Source of the DNA: Flavobacterium hydatis
GTDB lineage: Bacteria; Bacteroidota; Bacteroidia; Flavobacteriales; Flavobacteriaceae
Length of the DNA stretch: 64,000 nt
Direction: 5' to 3'
Assembly (NCBI RefSeq): GCF_000737695.1
Contig: NZ_JPRM01000003.1
Span: forward strand, 186,001 to 250,000
Shown here: positions 43,279 through 51,469 of the stretch, one piece after another
Numbering within the stretch: position 1 is the first letter of the stretch
Layout of the letters: every line of letters begins with the position of its first letter
Position numbers and translations under genes: made by a program
Notes under the pieces: model-generated
What the model was told of the DNA's origin: nothing
What the model saw: the letters and a program-made list of their open reading frames with translations, nothing else
Database searches by the model: none

Positions 43279-44280
43279 TTATAAAGTGAGCCAATTTACT
43301 ACATCTTTAAATACTTCGTCCCAATGATAGCTATCTTCTAAAGGGTTTCCGTTAGCATCAAATTCTTTCTTTTCATAATTATGACTGTAGTTAGGATAAG
43401 CTTTGAGTTTTATATTGTTTTTGGGCAGTAAAAAAGGTAGTAAATCATTGTGTGCTGACCCAATATCTGCAGAACCATAAACAACCAATATCGGTTTTTT
43501 AAATTTTCGTAGGCTTTCATAACTCATATGTTCATTATAACTCAACCAATTATTAAATTTTATATCATCTTTATACGTTATTTTACTTGCTGGAATATTT
43601 TTATAATCATCAATTAAATTATCAATTTCTAATTGTGAGGCTTCATCATTATTTGTTCCGAAACCCTTAACTCGCTCTCGCAAAATACTTTCGGTTACTC
43701 TATTAAAGGGATCTGCTGACATACAAACTAATTTTGCAATTTTTGTATCGCTTTCTGCTAATTTGCACGCTACTCTATATCCTTCTGAATGTCCGATAAG
43801 AAAGATGGAATCTTTTTTGACCCTTTTATCGTTATATAAATAGTTTATAACTGTTTGTACCTGACTAACTCTATATCCTAAATTATTGTTTTTGGTATAC
43901 TCCAGAGGAACTTCTCCTTTTTCATCAACATAACCGTTTGCATCTTTATCATAAGTACCGATTAAAGGGATTCCTTTTCTTGCAATGATGACAAAATTAA
44001 ATTTTTCGGAATACTCTTTAATACTAAACGGAATCAAAGAATTTGATATATCTTGATCATAAAAAATTACTGGTAAAGGCAGCGAACCCTGAGCAAATAA
44101 AATGGTTGGTTTCGGCACTTTAGATTCGCTTTTAGACATCAAAAACACAATTGTATCCTTCTTTGTCTTCAGGGTTATTTTATCAAACCCTGCTTTTTGC
44201 AAATGGTAATCTTCTCCATTTTGTGCATGCATAACAAAACACGAAAATGTAGCTATTATAAAATATCTAAAGATGCTCAT
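43279..44280 (-). CDS. Secreted alpha/beta hydrolase, 333 aa
   Basis: A signal peptide (YFIIATFSCFVMHAQ) precedes an alpha/beta hydrolase with the nucleophile elbow GHSEGY near residue 164 and a later FKKPILVVYGSADIGSAHNDL and PNYSHNYEKKEF segment carrying candidate Asp and His. The nucleophile elbow GxSxG is intact. Substrate is unknown; secreted esterases or peptidases are possible. It is the last gene of a three-gene minus-strand unit with a second secreted hydrolase and a WH-motif protein. Confidence 0.8.
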   Translation of the reverse strand: MSIFRYFIIATFSCFVMHAQNGEDYHLQKAGFDKITLKTKKDTIVFLMSKSESKVPKPTILFAQGSLPLPVIFYDQDISNSLIPFSIKEYSEKFNFVIIARKGIPLIGTYDKDANGYVDEKGEVPLEYTKNNNLGYRVSQVQTVINYLYNDKRVKKDSIFLIGHSEGYRVACKLAESDTKIAKLVCMSADPFNRVTESILRERVKGFGTNNDEASQLEIDNLIDDYKNIPASKITYKDDIKFNNWLSYNEHMSYESLRKFKKPILVVYGSADIGSAHNDLLPFLLPKNNIKLKAYPNYSHNYEKKEFDANGNPLEDSYHWDEVFKDVVNWLTL

Positions 44281-44328
44281 TTATTCTGTTTTAAATTGTT
44301 TCTATATTCATACAGAAACAAATATATC

Positions 44329-45255
44329 CTATAAATATCTCTTTAGCCAATCGGCTATTTGATTTAACAAATTATCGTTTACGATTTCTAAATCATGTCC
44401 TTCATTTTCATAAACTAATAAGCGTGTAGTATATTCTTTTGAATTTAATTTGGAATAAAAAGCAAAGGCATTGCTAATATCAACTTTCACATCTTTATTA
44501 CCTTGAATAATAAAATGAGAAACCTTTTTATTCTGGATAGAATCTATTGCCAGCAAACTAGAACGCGTTTTTAAAGCTGCAACTGAATCTTTGGCATAAC
44601 CCGGAATTCTTTCTCTATAAACGCCAAACATCTCAGGGCGTTTTGATTCGATTAAATCGGCTTGTCCAGCAATTGCAATATTAGTTTTTATTCGATTGGT
44701 CTTTTTTAGCATCAAGAAATTTGTCATAACGCCACGACTCCATCCAAAAACGCCAATTCTGCTTTTATCGGCATTAGGCAATTGATCAATAATTTCAAAA
44801 AGACTTAAAACATCATTTACATCTTTGCCCCCAAATTCGTCTACACCTTCACTTACAGATGTTCCTCTGAGTTGTGAACCAATTACAATATAACCCTCGT
44901 TGGCAATTTTGCTCAAAAACTCCGTTAGGAATCCTGATTTTACAGCACCAAAATTACCGTTACCTCCACGATTGTATATTAAAACGGGATAGTTCCCTTT
45001 CTTTTTAGGTTCTATTAAAAAACCTCTAAGTTTAAGGTTGTCAAAAGACTTGTAATTAATACTTTGAAAATTTAAAGAATCAAGAAATTCATATTCTTTT
45101 TTTAAAACTATCTTATCATTTACCTTTTCAGAAATAACTGGATTAAAGGGATAATCCGTAATTTTTCGGGTTTCTAATGTAAAATTAGATTTTGATGTTT
45201 GTGCAAAACTGAAATTGAATAAAAACAGTGGTAACAAAAGAATAACTTTCTTCAT
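44329..45255 (-). CDS. Secreted prolyl-oligopeptidase-type alpha/beta hydrolase, 308 aa
   Basis: A signal peptide (LLPLFLFNFSFAQ) is followed by an S9/DAP2-like hydrolase domain. The oxyanion region is VLIYNRGGNGNFG, the nucleophile elbow is GVFGWSRGVM with GxSxG, and the late acidic and His regions are IIQGNKDVKVD and YENEGHDLE. The catalytic set is complete, so a peptidase or esterase acting in the periplasm or outside is expected. It starts 3 bases after the stop of the 156-residue gene, so these are tightly coupled. It may act on the small GG-leader peptide product upstream, but this is speculation. Confidence 0.8.
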   Translation of the reverse strand: MKKVILLLPLFLFNFSFAQTSKSNFTLETRKITDYPFNPVISEKVNDKIVLKKEYEFLDSLNFQSINYKSFDNLKLRGFLIEPKKKGNYPVLIYNRGGNGNFGAVKSGFLTEFLSKIANEGYIVIGSQLRGTSVSEGVDEFGGKDVNDVLSLFEIIDQLPNADKSRIGVFGWSRGVMTNFLMLKKTNRIKTNIAIAGQADLIESKRPEMFGVYRERIPGYAKDSVAALKTRSSLLAIDSIQNKKVSHFIIQGNKDVKVDISNAFAFYSKLNSKEYTTRLLVYENEGHDLEIVNDNLLNQIADWLKRYL

Positions 45256-45258
45256 AAT

Positions 45259-45729
45259 TTATTTAGTAATTGACTTTATGTATGTACCAGTATATTTATC
45301 TGCAAATTCTACATACCATTTGTTTAATGTTTCTTCGCCTAAATTATCATAGATAAGCTCATATTGCTTTTTTAAAGCAATTTTATAATCTCTAAGGCTT
45401 TTATCTATATCCTTATTCCACTCTTCGTTTTCTTTTCTGGTTTTTGGCTGATGGTGAATAAATTGCCCTAAATATTTCTGGCAAAACTCATTATAATCTT
45501 TTGTAAAAAGAATAAAATTATGCCACATTTCGTCGATTATAATTATAGAATCATCACTCACAAAATTAAAATCTATATTTGAACATAACCAAAGCCATTT
45601 TTTTGTTTCCTCAAAAATGCTAACTGCTTCTGATTCTTCTATTTTATAAAAATTCAAGAATCTATCTATTACATCTTCATTCTTATAGCTGAGCACATTA
45701 CTCAAACTTTCTTCCATACTTTTTTGCAT
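45259..45729 (-). CDS. Cytoplasmic protein with WH...FC motif, GRDP-like
   Basis: The 156-residue protein contains DEMWHNFILFTKDYNEFCQKYLGQFIHHQ at about 67-95, which fits the D-x-x-WH...Y-x-x-FC...G-x-x-I-x-H pattern of glycine-rich domain-containing protein-like (GRDP) families. Metal or nucleophile function is unknown; the conserved His and Cys could be functional. No signal peptide. It lies between a double-glycine-leader peptide gene (58 bases upstream, past a terminator) and a coupled secreted hydrolase. A role in peptide modification or self-protection is an attractive but untested reading. Confidence 0.6.
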   Translation of the reverse strand: MQKSMEESLSNVLSYKNEDVIDRFLNFYKIEESEAVSIFEETKKWLWLCSNIDFNFVSDDSIIIIDEMWHNFILFTKDYNEFCQKYLGQFIHHQPKTRKENEEWNKDIDKSLRDYKIALKKQYELIYDNLGEETLNKWYVEFADKYTGTYIKSITK

Positions 45730-45747
45730 TACTTTTAAAGAATTTAA

Positions 45748-45780
45748 AAAAAGGAGGGAATGTAAAACATAACCTCCTTT
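45748..45780 (-). terminator. Hairpin between the GG-leader peptide gene and its downstream operon
   Basis: AAGGAGG (45751-45757) pairs with CCTCCTT (45773-45779), with an inner ATGT/ACAT step. The minus-strand RNA ends in a run of T. Placed 58 bases before the next start codon it could terminate or attenuate readthrough. Confidence 0.72.
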
Positions 45781-45787
45781 TGTATTA

Positions 45788-45940
45788 TTAAACTGCTGTT
45801 ACAACTCCTCTACAATCTCTACTAGCTGAACAAGATCCTGTAGAATTACCTCCTCCAACAATTTTCTCTAAACGCTCAAACTTTTTATCTAATAAATCAT
45901 TGATTGTTTTTTTCTTTTTGTCTTCGTTAATTTTTTTCAT
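45788..45940 (-). CDS. Short peptide with double-glycine leader (putative bacteriocin/RiPP-type precursor)
   Basis: This 50-residue frame is not visible as a long ORF. It starts with a Lys-rich leader (MKKINEDKKKKTINDLL then DKKFERLEKIVGGG) ending in the double-glycine motif that peptidase-containing ABC exporters cleave. The remaining 19 residues (NSTGSCSASRDCRGVVTAV) are Ser/Thr/Gly-rich with two cysteines six residues apart. Similar GG-leader precursors occur in Bacteroidota. It is followed by a terminator and then three genes in the same direction; an XRE regulator is divergent upstream. No modification enzyme or exporter is in the window. Leader shape and context make it a good candidate, but expression is not shown. 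Confidence 0.65.
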   Translation of the reverse strand: MKKINEDKKKKTINDLLDKKFERLEKIVGGGNSTGSCSASRDCRGVVTAV

Positions 45941-46006
45941 CGTTTTTAATTTTTACGGTTAAATTTAAATTTTGAACTAATCTACATTAATCATCTCTTA
46001 GCTTAT

Positions 46007-46021
46007 GCCTGTCGACTAGGC
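46007..46021. promoter_or_regulatory. Near-perfect palindrome between peptide and XRE genes, candidate operator
   Basis: GCCTGTCGACTAGGC reads as GCCT-GTCGAC-T-AGGC, a palindrome with one inserted base. It lies in the 296-bp region between the divergent peptide and XRE genes. Binding by the XRE protein is a guess. Confidence 0.3.
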
Positions 46022-46186
46022 TGTTTAAGATTGAGAAATGACAAGAAGATAGTTTTTCAAAAATAGATGCTAATGAAAATAATCCTTATGCATTTTTATG
46101 CGAATTATGTAAAATTTATAGGAACCATGCAGATAAAAAGCTTGTATAATTAACTAAAACTTTCAAAATATCATTAAAAGTGGGTA

Positions 46187-46218
46187 TTGTTCTGAAAAAT
46201 TTATTTCCTCATTTTTGC
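46187..46218 (+). promoter_or_regulatory. Promoter of the XRE regulator gene
   Basis: TTG (46187-46189), a 20-base spacer and CATTTTTGC (46210-46218), which differs from TANNTTTGC at one position, lie 18 bases before the ATG at 46237. The position excludes the GTG start at 46180. Confidence 0.5.
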
Positions 46219-46236
46219 AGCAAACTAAAAAGAAAT

Positions 46237-46548
46237 ATGACCAAAAAGAAACTGCTACAAGTAAGATTAAACAAGGGATTCTCTCAAGAAAAACTAGCAG
46301 ATTTAATTGGTATGACTCAATCTAATTATAGCCGAAGAGAAAATGGTCGCAAGAACATTTCGGAAATTGAATGGCTGAAAATAGCTAAAGTTTTGGATGT
46401 AGAAAAAGAAACTATTTATGAGCCTAATGGCGATAATAGCAATGTTATTAACCAGTTTAACATTCCTGATTCTATCTTTAAACAACTTGAGTTACTAAGA
46501 ACAGAAAATACAGCTCTTAAAGAAAAATTAAAAGCTCTTACGAACTAG
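46237..46548 (+). CDS. XRE-family helix-turn-helix regulator with C-terminal coiled coil
   Basis: I use the ATG at 46237; an upstream GTG frame overlaps the promoter. The 103-residue protein has a Cro/CI-type helix-turn-helix (FSQEKLADLIGMTQSNYSRRENGRKNISEIEWLKIAKVLDV, about residues 14-54) and a C-terminal segment, FKQLELLRTENTALKEKLKAL, with leucines in heptad spacing that suggests dimerisation. It is divergent from the GG-leader peptide gene at 45788-45940, which makes local control of that gene plausible. It may also be autoregulated. It is not linked to phage genes here. Confidence 0.85.
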   Translation: MTKKKLLQVRLNKGFSQEKLADLIGMTQSNYSRRENGRKNISEIEWLKIAKVLDVEKETIYEPNGDNSNVINQFNIPDSIFKQLELLRTENTALKEKLKALTN

Positions 46549-46569
46549 TTCTTTATTATCTCTATATGT

Positions 46570-46618
46570 CAGAAGTTCATTTGAAATTTGGTAAAGTCAA
46601 ACTTCAAATGAACTTCTG
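46570..46618. terminator. Long hairpin between convergent genes
   Basis: CAGAAGTTCATTTGAA (46570-46585) and TTCAAATGAACTTCTG (46603-46618) are perfect 16-bp complements around a 17-base loop. It lies between the XRE gene and the minus-strand gene ending at 46649. No T run follows, so it may be a weaker bidirectional terminator or mRNA stabilising stem. Confidence 0.65.
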
Positions 46619-46648
46619 ATTAAAAATTAAAGCATTTCGCTAACTATT

Positions 46649-47818
46649 TTAATTCTCTTTTATCAATTTCCAGACACTTTCGTTGTAATTACTTTTATTG
46701 ATTCCTATTATTTTTTCGAGTGTTATAAAATAATTTTCATTTCCTTTTTCATACTTTCCACAACTTAATAATTCCAAAACGGCAGGAAAACCTTTTTCTT
46801 TTTCTATTTTCTGAACAATTAGAGCATTTACTACATAAGGTACAAGTAAATGTTTTTCTTTACTTTCTCCAAAGTTATAAAAGTCTTCATACGATGTAAG
46901 CCAATCTGAATTAGGATTTGATGCAATTTTCTCTTTAAATGTTGCTAATATATCTTTCCAACTAATTCCCCAACTTCCACCATAAAGATAGGCACAGCCT
47001 TCATCAACTGGTTTATTAATTGCACTTCTTGGGTATACATTACGTACTCGCTCATGCCATAAATCGTGTGGGTCAAAACTATTAAAACTCGTATTGTTAG
47101 CTCCACTTACCAATAAAGTAGTATTGTTTTCATTTGCATTAAAATTACTAGAACTGTTTCCGTTGTAATTTATCTTGTATTTTACTCCTATTGTTTGTAG
47201 CAAATCCGGTAAATCACTACAACCATACCATTCTATTTTTGTACTAGTCGGTTTTAATTTAGCATCAAATGAGGCAACTGCCTTAACATATTCTGATGCT
47301 GTTTTATTATTTAATGTATTCTTGTAATGAAATACACAATTGCCAATTGTTTTGCTTTGCCAAGTCATTGTATTGCGTTTTAACGGTGATAAAAAGTAGA
47401 ATTTATCATCTCTTTTCTTTGCTAAAATCTCAAAACTAGCGCCCAAAATTGGCTTGTTCTCATTTATACCAATGTAGGAGAATTGGATAAAAAAAGAATC
47501 ATTATCAAGCTGTACTACATTGTTAAGGTATCCTTTGTAGAAATTCTCATCTTTATACTTTCCACTTTTCTCAATCGCTTTCATCTCATCCAAAAGTATT
47601 GATGTTTCCAGCAAATCTTCTTTCAATACATAGGTATTTTCTTTATTTGGACTTTCTTTTAAACTCAAAAAGCCATTTAACGATTTTATGAGGTTATTGG
47701 CTATGAGAGTGTCTTTTGGCAAATTGATAGTTGGCTCTACAATTAGTGGTTTAACTTGACCGAAGGTTATAGCCGTAAATGTGAATAATAAAGCTGAATA
47801 CGTTAGTTTAAGTTTCAT
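46649..47818 (-). CDS. Secreted protein with HDxxH and DEG motifs, metallopeptidase-like
   Basis: The 389-residue protein has a signal peptide (cleavage after TFG) and a C-terminal half with HDLWH at 251-255 followed by KPVDEGCAYLYGG, with Glu273 18 residues after. The layout recalls gluzincin peptidases, whose signature is HExxH plus a distal Glu. Here the catalytic Glu position is Asp. Whether it is an active enzyme, a modified metalloprotein or a pseudo-peptidase cannot be told from the sequence. An acidic N-terminal half has no motif. It is convergent to the XRE gene and separated from the acetyltransferase by its own terminator. Confidence 0.65.
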   Translation of the reverse strand: MKLKLTYSALLFTFTAITFGQVKPLIVEPTINLPKDTLIANNLIKSLNGFLSLKESPNKENTYVLKEDLLETSILLDEMKAIEKSGKYKDENFYKGYLNNVVQLDNDSFFIQFSYIGINENKPILGASFEILAKKRDDKFYFLSPLKRNTMTWQSKTIGNCVFHYKNTLNNKTASEYVKAVASFDAKLKPTSTKIEWYGCSDLPDLLQTIGVKYKINYNGNSSSNFNANENNTTLLVSGANNTSFNSFDPHDLWHERVRNVYPRSAINKPVDEGCAYLYGGSWGISWKDILATFKEKIASNPNSDWLTSYEDFYNFGESKEKHLLVPYVVNALIVQKIEKEKGFPAVLELLSCGKYEKGNENYFITLEKIIGINKSNYNESVWKLIKEN

Positions 47819-47899
47819 TAGGAATAAGGTTGGTTATAGTTAGGTTATTAATGCTCTAAAATCAAAATTTTATACTGTCGATTAAGTATTAAAACAAAA

Positions 47900-47929
47900 A
47901 CGACCACTATTTTATAAAATAGTAGTCGT
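47900..47929 (-). terminator. Terminator of the ElaA-type acetyltransferase gene
   Basis: A 15-bp stem (47900-47914 with 47915-47929, one wobble) is followed on the minus strand by TTTTGTTTT. It lies 72 bases past the gene end. Confidence 0.75.
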
Positions 47930-48001
47930 CATATAATGTCTTTTGTTTCACTAAAAATAATTTTAGTTTTATATTTTTTGTGAAATCAAAAATTTTCGTA
48001 A

Positions 48002-48448
48002 TTAACTTTTAATCATTTCTATATGCGGAATATCGTCTTCTAGATACATTTCACTGCTTTGTACAAAACCATGACTTTCGTAGAATTTTTTTAGGTATAA
48101 TTGTGCTCCGATTGTAATATCAGTTTTATTAAAATGGGTTTTAATTCCTGCAATAGCTTCTGTCATTAAATCATGTCCCCATTTTTTATCGCGATAATCC
48201 GGGCTTACTACGACTCTTCCTATCGATGCGTTATCAAAACTTATTCCGGCATCAAAAAGACGCGCATGTGTCACAATTTTGCCTTCATATTCGCCTATTA
48301 GGTGCAAAGCAAGTTTGTCTTTACCGTCTAGATCTAAATAAACACAGTTTTGCTCTAATACAAAGACTTCACTTCGCAATTTTAGGGTATCATATAGTTC
48401 GTGAACAGTTAATGCCTCAAAAGGCTTAATTTTCCAATTTGGTTTCAT
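48002..48448 (-). CDS. elaA: ElaA-type GNAT acetyltransferase
   Basis: The 148-residue protein aligns by eye with E. coli ElaA: LRSEVFVLEQNCVYLDLDGKD, ASIGRVVVSPDYRDKKWGHDLM with the acetyl-CoA loop, GAQLYLKKFYESHGF and DDIPHIEM. It is a small GNAT enzyme of unknown natural substrate; ElaA homologues are thought to acetylate amines. Cytoplasmic. It is followed by its own terminator and preceded by a lipoprotein gene 39 bases upstream. Confidence 0.9.
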   Translation of the reverse strand: MKPNWKIKPFEALTVHELYDTLKLRSEVFVLEQNCVYLDLDGKDKLALHLIGEYEGKIVTHARLFDAGISFDNASIGRVVVSPDYRDKKWGHDLMTEAIAGIKTHFNKTDITIGAQLYLKKFYESHGFVQSSEMYLEDDIPHIEMIKS

Positions 48449-48487
48449 GTTGTAATAGTATAATCTGGTTTTATTTAAAAAAGGGTA

Positions 48488-49465
48488 TTATCGCTTATTA
48501 ATTCTAACCGATTTTATAATGGCTTCTAGCTCTAACATCGAATCTCGTTCTTCATTAGATGGGGAATAACAAAATCCTTCGAGAACTAGTATTCGGTTAT
48601 AGGCTTTATCAATAATTGCATAATTTATAAAAGGTCCTGTCATGAAATCATTTCTTAAATCCCAAGTTCCCTTGGTTTCATAAGCTGTTTTTCCATCTAA
48701 GGTAATTTTAGAGAAATATGGAGCGTAGGCTTCTTCGGTTATCATTTGGGTATTAGGTTCACGCCCTTTTATATACCTTCCTACTGAGTCCCGCATTTTT
48801 ACGATATTGCCAACAATATCGGAGTTCTTGGTAATACTTGTTATCGGAACCTGATAAATAAGCAAACTGGTACTACCACTTACCATTTCTTTTTTAAGCC
48901 ATAGAAAGTTACGTTTATGCAATGCATATTCATATCCTGTGGGAACGTCTAGTTTTATATGAAACTTATTGTTGAGAATTGCGCCATCTAACAATGATTT
49001 ACTGTTGATTTTTTGGCATTCGGCTATTTCGGTTTCCCTAATTATTCGAATTATCTGCGGTGTGTGTATTTCAAATGCTTCTATAATATCCGAAACTGAT
49101 TTTCCTGATATACGAAATACATTTTGTGGTGATGTGTAAACGTTTTTGGTGATTTCGAATTTACTTGTATTCGATTTTTTAACTACAATAATATTTCGCC
49201 CATCGGTCATGAAACCTTCTAGTAGTTTGGCTGGATATTGGTTTATTGTAAATAGTGGTTCTTCTTGTACGAGGCCTACAACTGGCGAAGCAAACTTATT
49301 CCTAATGCTATCTCCCACTTCTCCGTACCACAACTGATCATCTATAATGATCGAGATTGTGTTTATTTTACTGCTATCGTTGTGCTGATGTATTTTCTCA
49401 TTCTTTTTTAGACATGAGAAAAACAAAAACGGAAGTATTAGCAATAAAAAATGGGTTTTATTCAT
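48488..49465 (-). CDS. DUF4837 family lipoprotein
   Basis: The lipoprotein signal LLLILPFLFFSC (Cys18) is followed by the DUF4837 pattern ISIIIDDQLWYGEVGDSIRNKFASPVVGLVQEEPLF and later ALHKRNFLWLKKE and IYQVPITS. The 325-residue size fits this Bacteroidota-specific family, which has no known function. It lies directly downstream of the MltD-like lytic transglycosylase gene and may be involved in the same cell-wall process, which is inference from position only. Confidence 0.85.
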   Translation of the reverse strand: MNKTHFLLLILPFLFFSCLKKNEKIHQHNDSSKINTISIIIDDQLWYGEVGDSIRNKFASPVVGLVQEEPLFTINQYPAKLLEGFMTDGRNIIVVKKSNTSKFEITKNVYTSPQNVFRISGKSVSDIIEAFEIHTPQIIRIIRETEIAECQKINSKSLLDGAILNNKFHIKLDVPTGYEYALHKRNFLWLKKEMVSGSTSLLIYQVPITSITKNSDIVGNIVKMRDSVGRYIKGREPNTQMITEEAYAPYFSKITLDGKTAYETKGTWDLRNDFMTGPFINYAIIDKAYNRILVLEGFCYSPSNEERDSMLELEAIIKSVRINKR

Positions 49466-49520
49466 TTTTAATTTTTAGTTAAGTTATGAAATAAAACCCA
49501 AATTTATATACAATTTTTGA

Positions 49521-51362
49521 TTATCCGTTTATTTTGAGTTTCATTCCGGGTTTAATCGCTCCGTTTTCTATATCATTCCATTTTTTAATATCAGAAATCG
49601 TAACTCCTGGATATTTTTTGGCAATGCTATATAACGAATCTCCTTTTTTTACATAATAATCAACTCCAACACTTTTTACAGCATCTGTTCTTTTCTTGAA
49701 ATTATCTATATTACTTGAAGCAACAATAATTTCTGGAGTATCAGACGCTTCTTGAACATTAGAATGTATTACTAATTTTTTCATTGAAGCAATCATATCC
49801 ATATTCTCTGGTGTCAAACCATTCCATTCTTTTAAGTCTGATAAAGAAACATTGAATTTCTTAGCAATCGTACTTAAGTTATCTCCTGCTTGTACCACAT
49901 AAAGTGACGGCTGAGATTCTGTTGTTTTTTTATCATCAACACTAGCAATTGCTTCTTCGGTATGTTTTTTGTCTACCGCAGGAACCAATTTTACTTCATT
50001 GATATCTTTCTTAATAATTTTGCTATCTGAAATAATTTTTAAACTTTTCCCAAGTGCAATTGAATTACTCTTAAGGTTGTTCCATTTCTTCAATTGAGTA
50101 ATTGTAACATCGTATTTACTTGCAATTGAACCTAAATTATCTCCTGAACGTACCTTGTAAAGTTGTGTTTTTGTAACAACAGTTTGGTTTGTTTTAGGCG
50201 AAGCCAATTTAGTAGCTGCAATTAATGTTTGCAGTTTATTAATTTTTGAACTTGATTCATGATTAAGATATGCATAAATTTTGTCTTCGTTTGAAGTAAA
50301 AATAGCAACTTTATCTTTTGGCAATCTCAAGAAATGCTCTTCGTCTTGATAAAACGGAACTACGTTTAGTTTATAAGATGGGTTTAAAAGCTGTAGTTGT
50401 GCTTCGGGAACATCTAGTAAATTAGATATTTGCCTAAAGCTCATTTTTTCTTTAATTCTTATAGTATCAGTTTGAAAGTGCTGTACAACTGCTCTATCTG
50501 GAACTATACCATGTTCTTTATGATATTCGTAAAGATACATTGTAGCTAAAAAAGCGGGAACATATCCTTGTGTTTCTTTAGGAAGGTAACTACGAATATC
50601 CCAGTAGGTTTGTTTTCCTCCTGAACGACGAATCGCTTTGGATACGTTTCCTGGACCTGAGTTATAAGAAGCAAGAACTAGCTCCCAATCGCCAAAAATT
50701 TTATACATTTTTGACATATAATCTGCAGCTGCAGTTGATGCTTTTAATGGATCACTACGCTCATCGATAAACGAATCTATTTTTAGATTATATTGTTTAC
50801 CGGTGTGGTACATAAACTGCCAAAGTCCTGTGGCTCCCATTTTTGAAACTGCTTTAGGATTTAAAGCTGACTCTACAACGGCTAAATATTTTATCTCTAA
50901 AGGAACATTTTGTTTAGCGAATGCTTCTTCAAACATTGGAAAATAATATTCTGATAACGCCATTAATCGCGAAAATGATTTTTTACGATTCTTTAGGAAT
51001 GACTTAATGATATTTTCCAACCCTTGGTTATACTGAATGTTAAAAGGTGATTTTTCATTCATTGCCTCTAGACGTTGCTTTAACAACTCGGTTGGCAATT
51101 CATAATCTACCTTTGCATCCGTATTAATTGTTTGGATATCTTTAGATAAATCTTCGTATATGTCTAAACTCACTAATTCTTTCATCCAAAGACTGTCTAC
51201 CCGAACCGCGTAATCGTCTTTAACAAATGAATTTTTAACTGAGTCTAAATACGAAATCTTAATTTCCTGTTTTACAACTGGGTTTGTTTGCACAACTTCT
51301 TGTGCAAACAAACCCATTGTAGATAACAGAAGTACTGATAATGTGGTATTCTTTACAATCAT
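49521..51362 (-). CDS. Membrane-bound lytic transglycosylase MltD-like with three LysM domains
   Basis: The 613-residue protein starts with a signal peptide (LSVLLLSTMGLFAQ) and has an SLT catalytic domain with YLAVVESALNPKAVS (Glu164), GATGLWQFMYHTGKQYNL and YNSGPGNV. Three LysM domains follow near residues 402-445, 482-525 and 567-613, ending at the C terminus. It cleaves the glycan backbone of peptidoglycan and binds the wall through LysM. The architecture matches MltD, but without a lipobox, so it may be soluble in the periplasm. A -7-like element lies 51 bases upstream. Confidence 0.93.
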   Translation of the reverse strand: MIVKNTTLSVLLLSTMGLFAQEVVQTNPVVKQEIKISYLDSVKNSFVKDDYAVRVDSLWMKELVSLDIYEDLSKDIQTINTDAKVDYELPTELLKQRLEAMNEKSPFNIQYNQGLENIIKSFLKNRKKSFSRLMALSEYYFPMFEEAFAKQNVPLEIKYLAVVESALNPKAVSKMGATGLWQFMYHTGKQYNLKIDSFIDERSDPLKASTAAADYMSKMYKIFGDWELVLASYNSGPGNVSKAIRRSGGKQTYWDIRSYLPKETQGYVPAFLATMYLYEYHKEHGIVPDRAVVQHFQTDTIRIKEKMSFRQISNLLDVPEAQLQLLNPSYKLNVVPFYQDEEHFLRLPKDKVAIFTSNEDKIYAYLNHESSSKINKLQTLIAATKLASPKTNQTVVTKTQLYKVRSGDNLGSIASKYDVTITQLKKWNNLKSNSIALGKSLKIISDSKIIKKDINEVKLVPAVDKKHTEEAIASVDDKKTTESQPSLYVVQAGDNLSTIAKKFNVSLSDLKEWNGLTPENMDMIASMKKLVIHSNVQEASDTPEIIVASSNIDNFKKRTDAVKSVGVDYYVKKGDSLYSIAKKYPGVTISDIKKWNDIENGAIKPGMKLKING

Positions 51363-51412
51363 AACATCTATTTAATTGACATATTTCTTACAATTTCTAT
51401 GCCGTAATTTTT

Positions 51413-51421
51413 GCAAACTTA
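51413..51421 (-). promoter_or_regulatory. Candidate -7 element of the MltD-like gene
   Basis: TAAGTTTGC on the minus strand matches TANNTTTGC exactly and is 51 bases upstream of the ATG. No TTG at normal spacing was seen. Confidence 0.45.
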
Positions 51422-51469
51422 AGGACTATAAAATGAAAGACTCTTTAAAAAGTGTTAAAAATGAGATAG

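Noticed and set aside
46180..46236. GTG-initiated extension of the XRE regulator
   Set aside because: The region contains the likely promoter and codes for nothing recognisable; the HTH domain begins at the later ATG.
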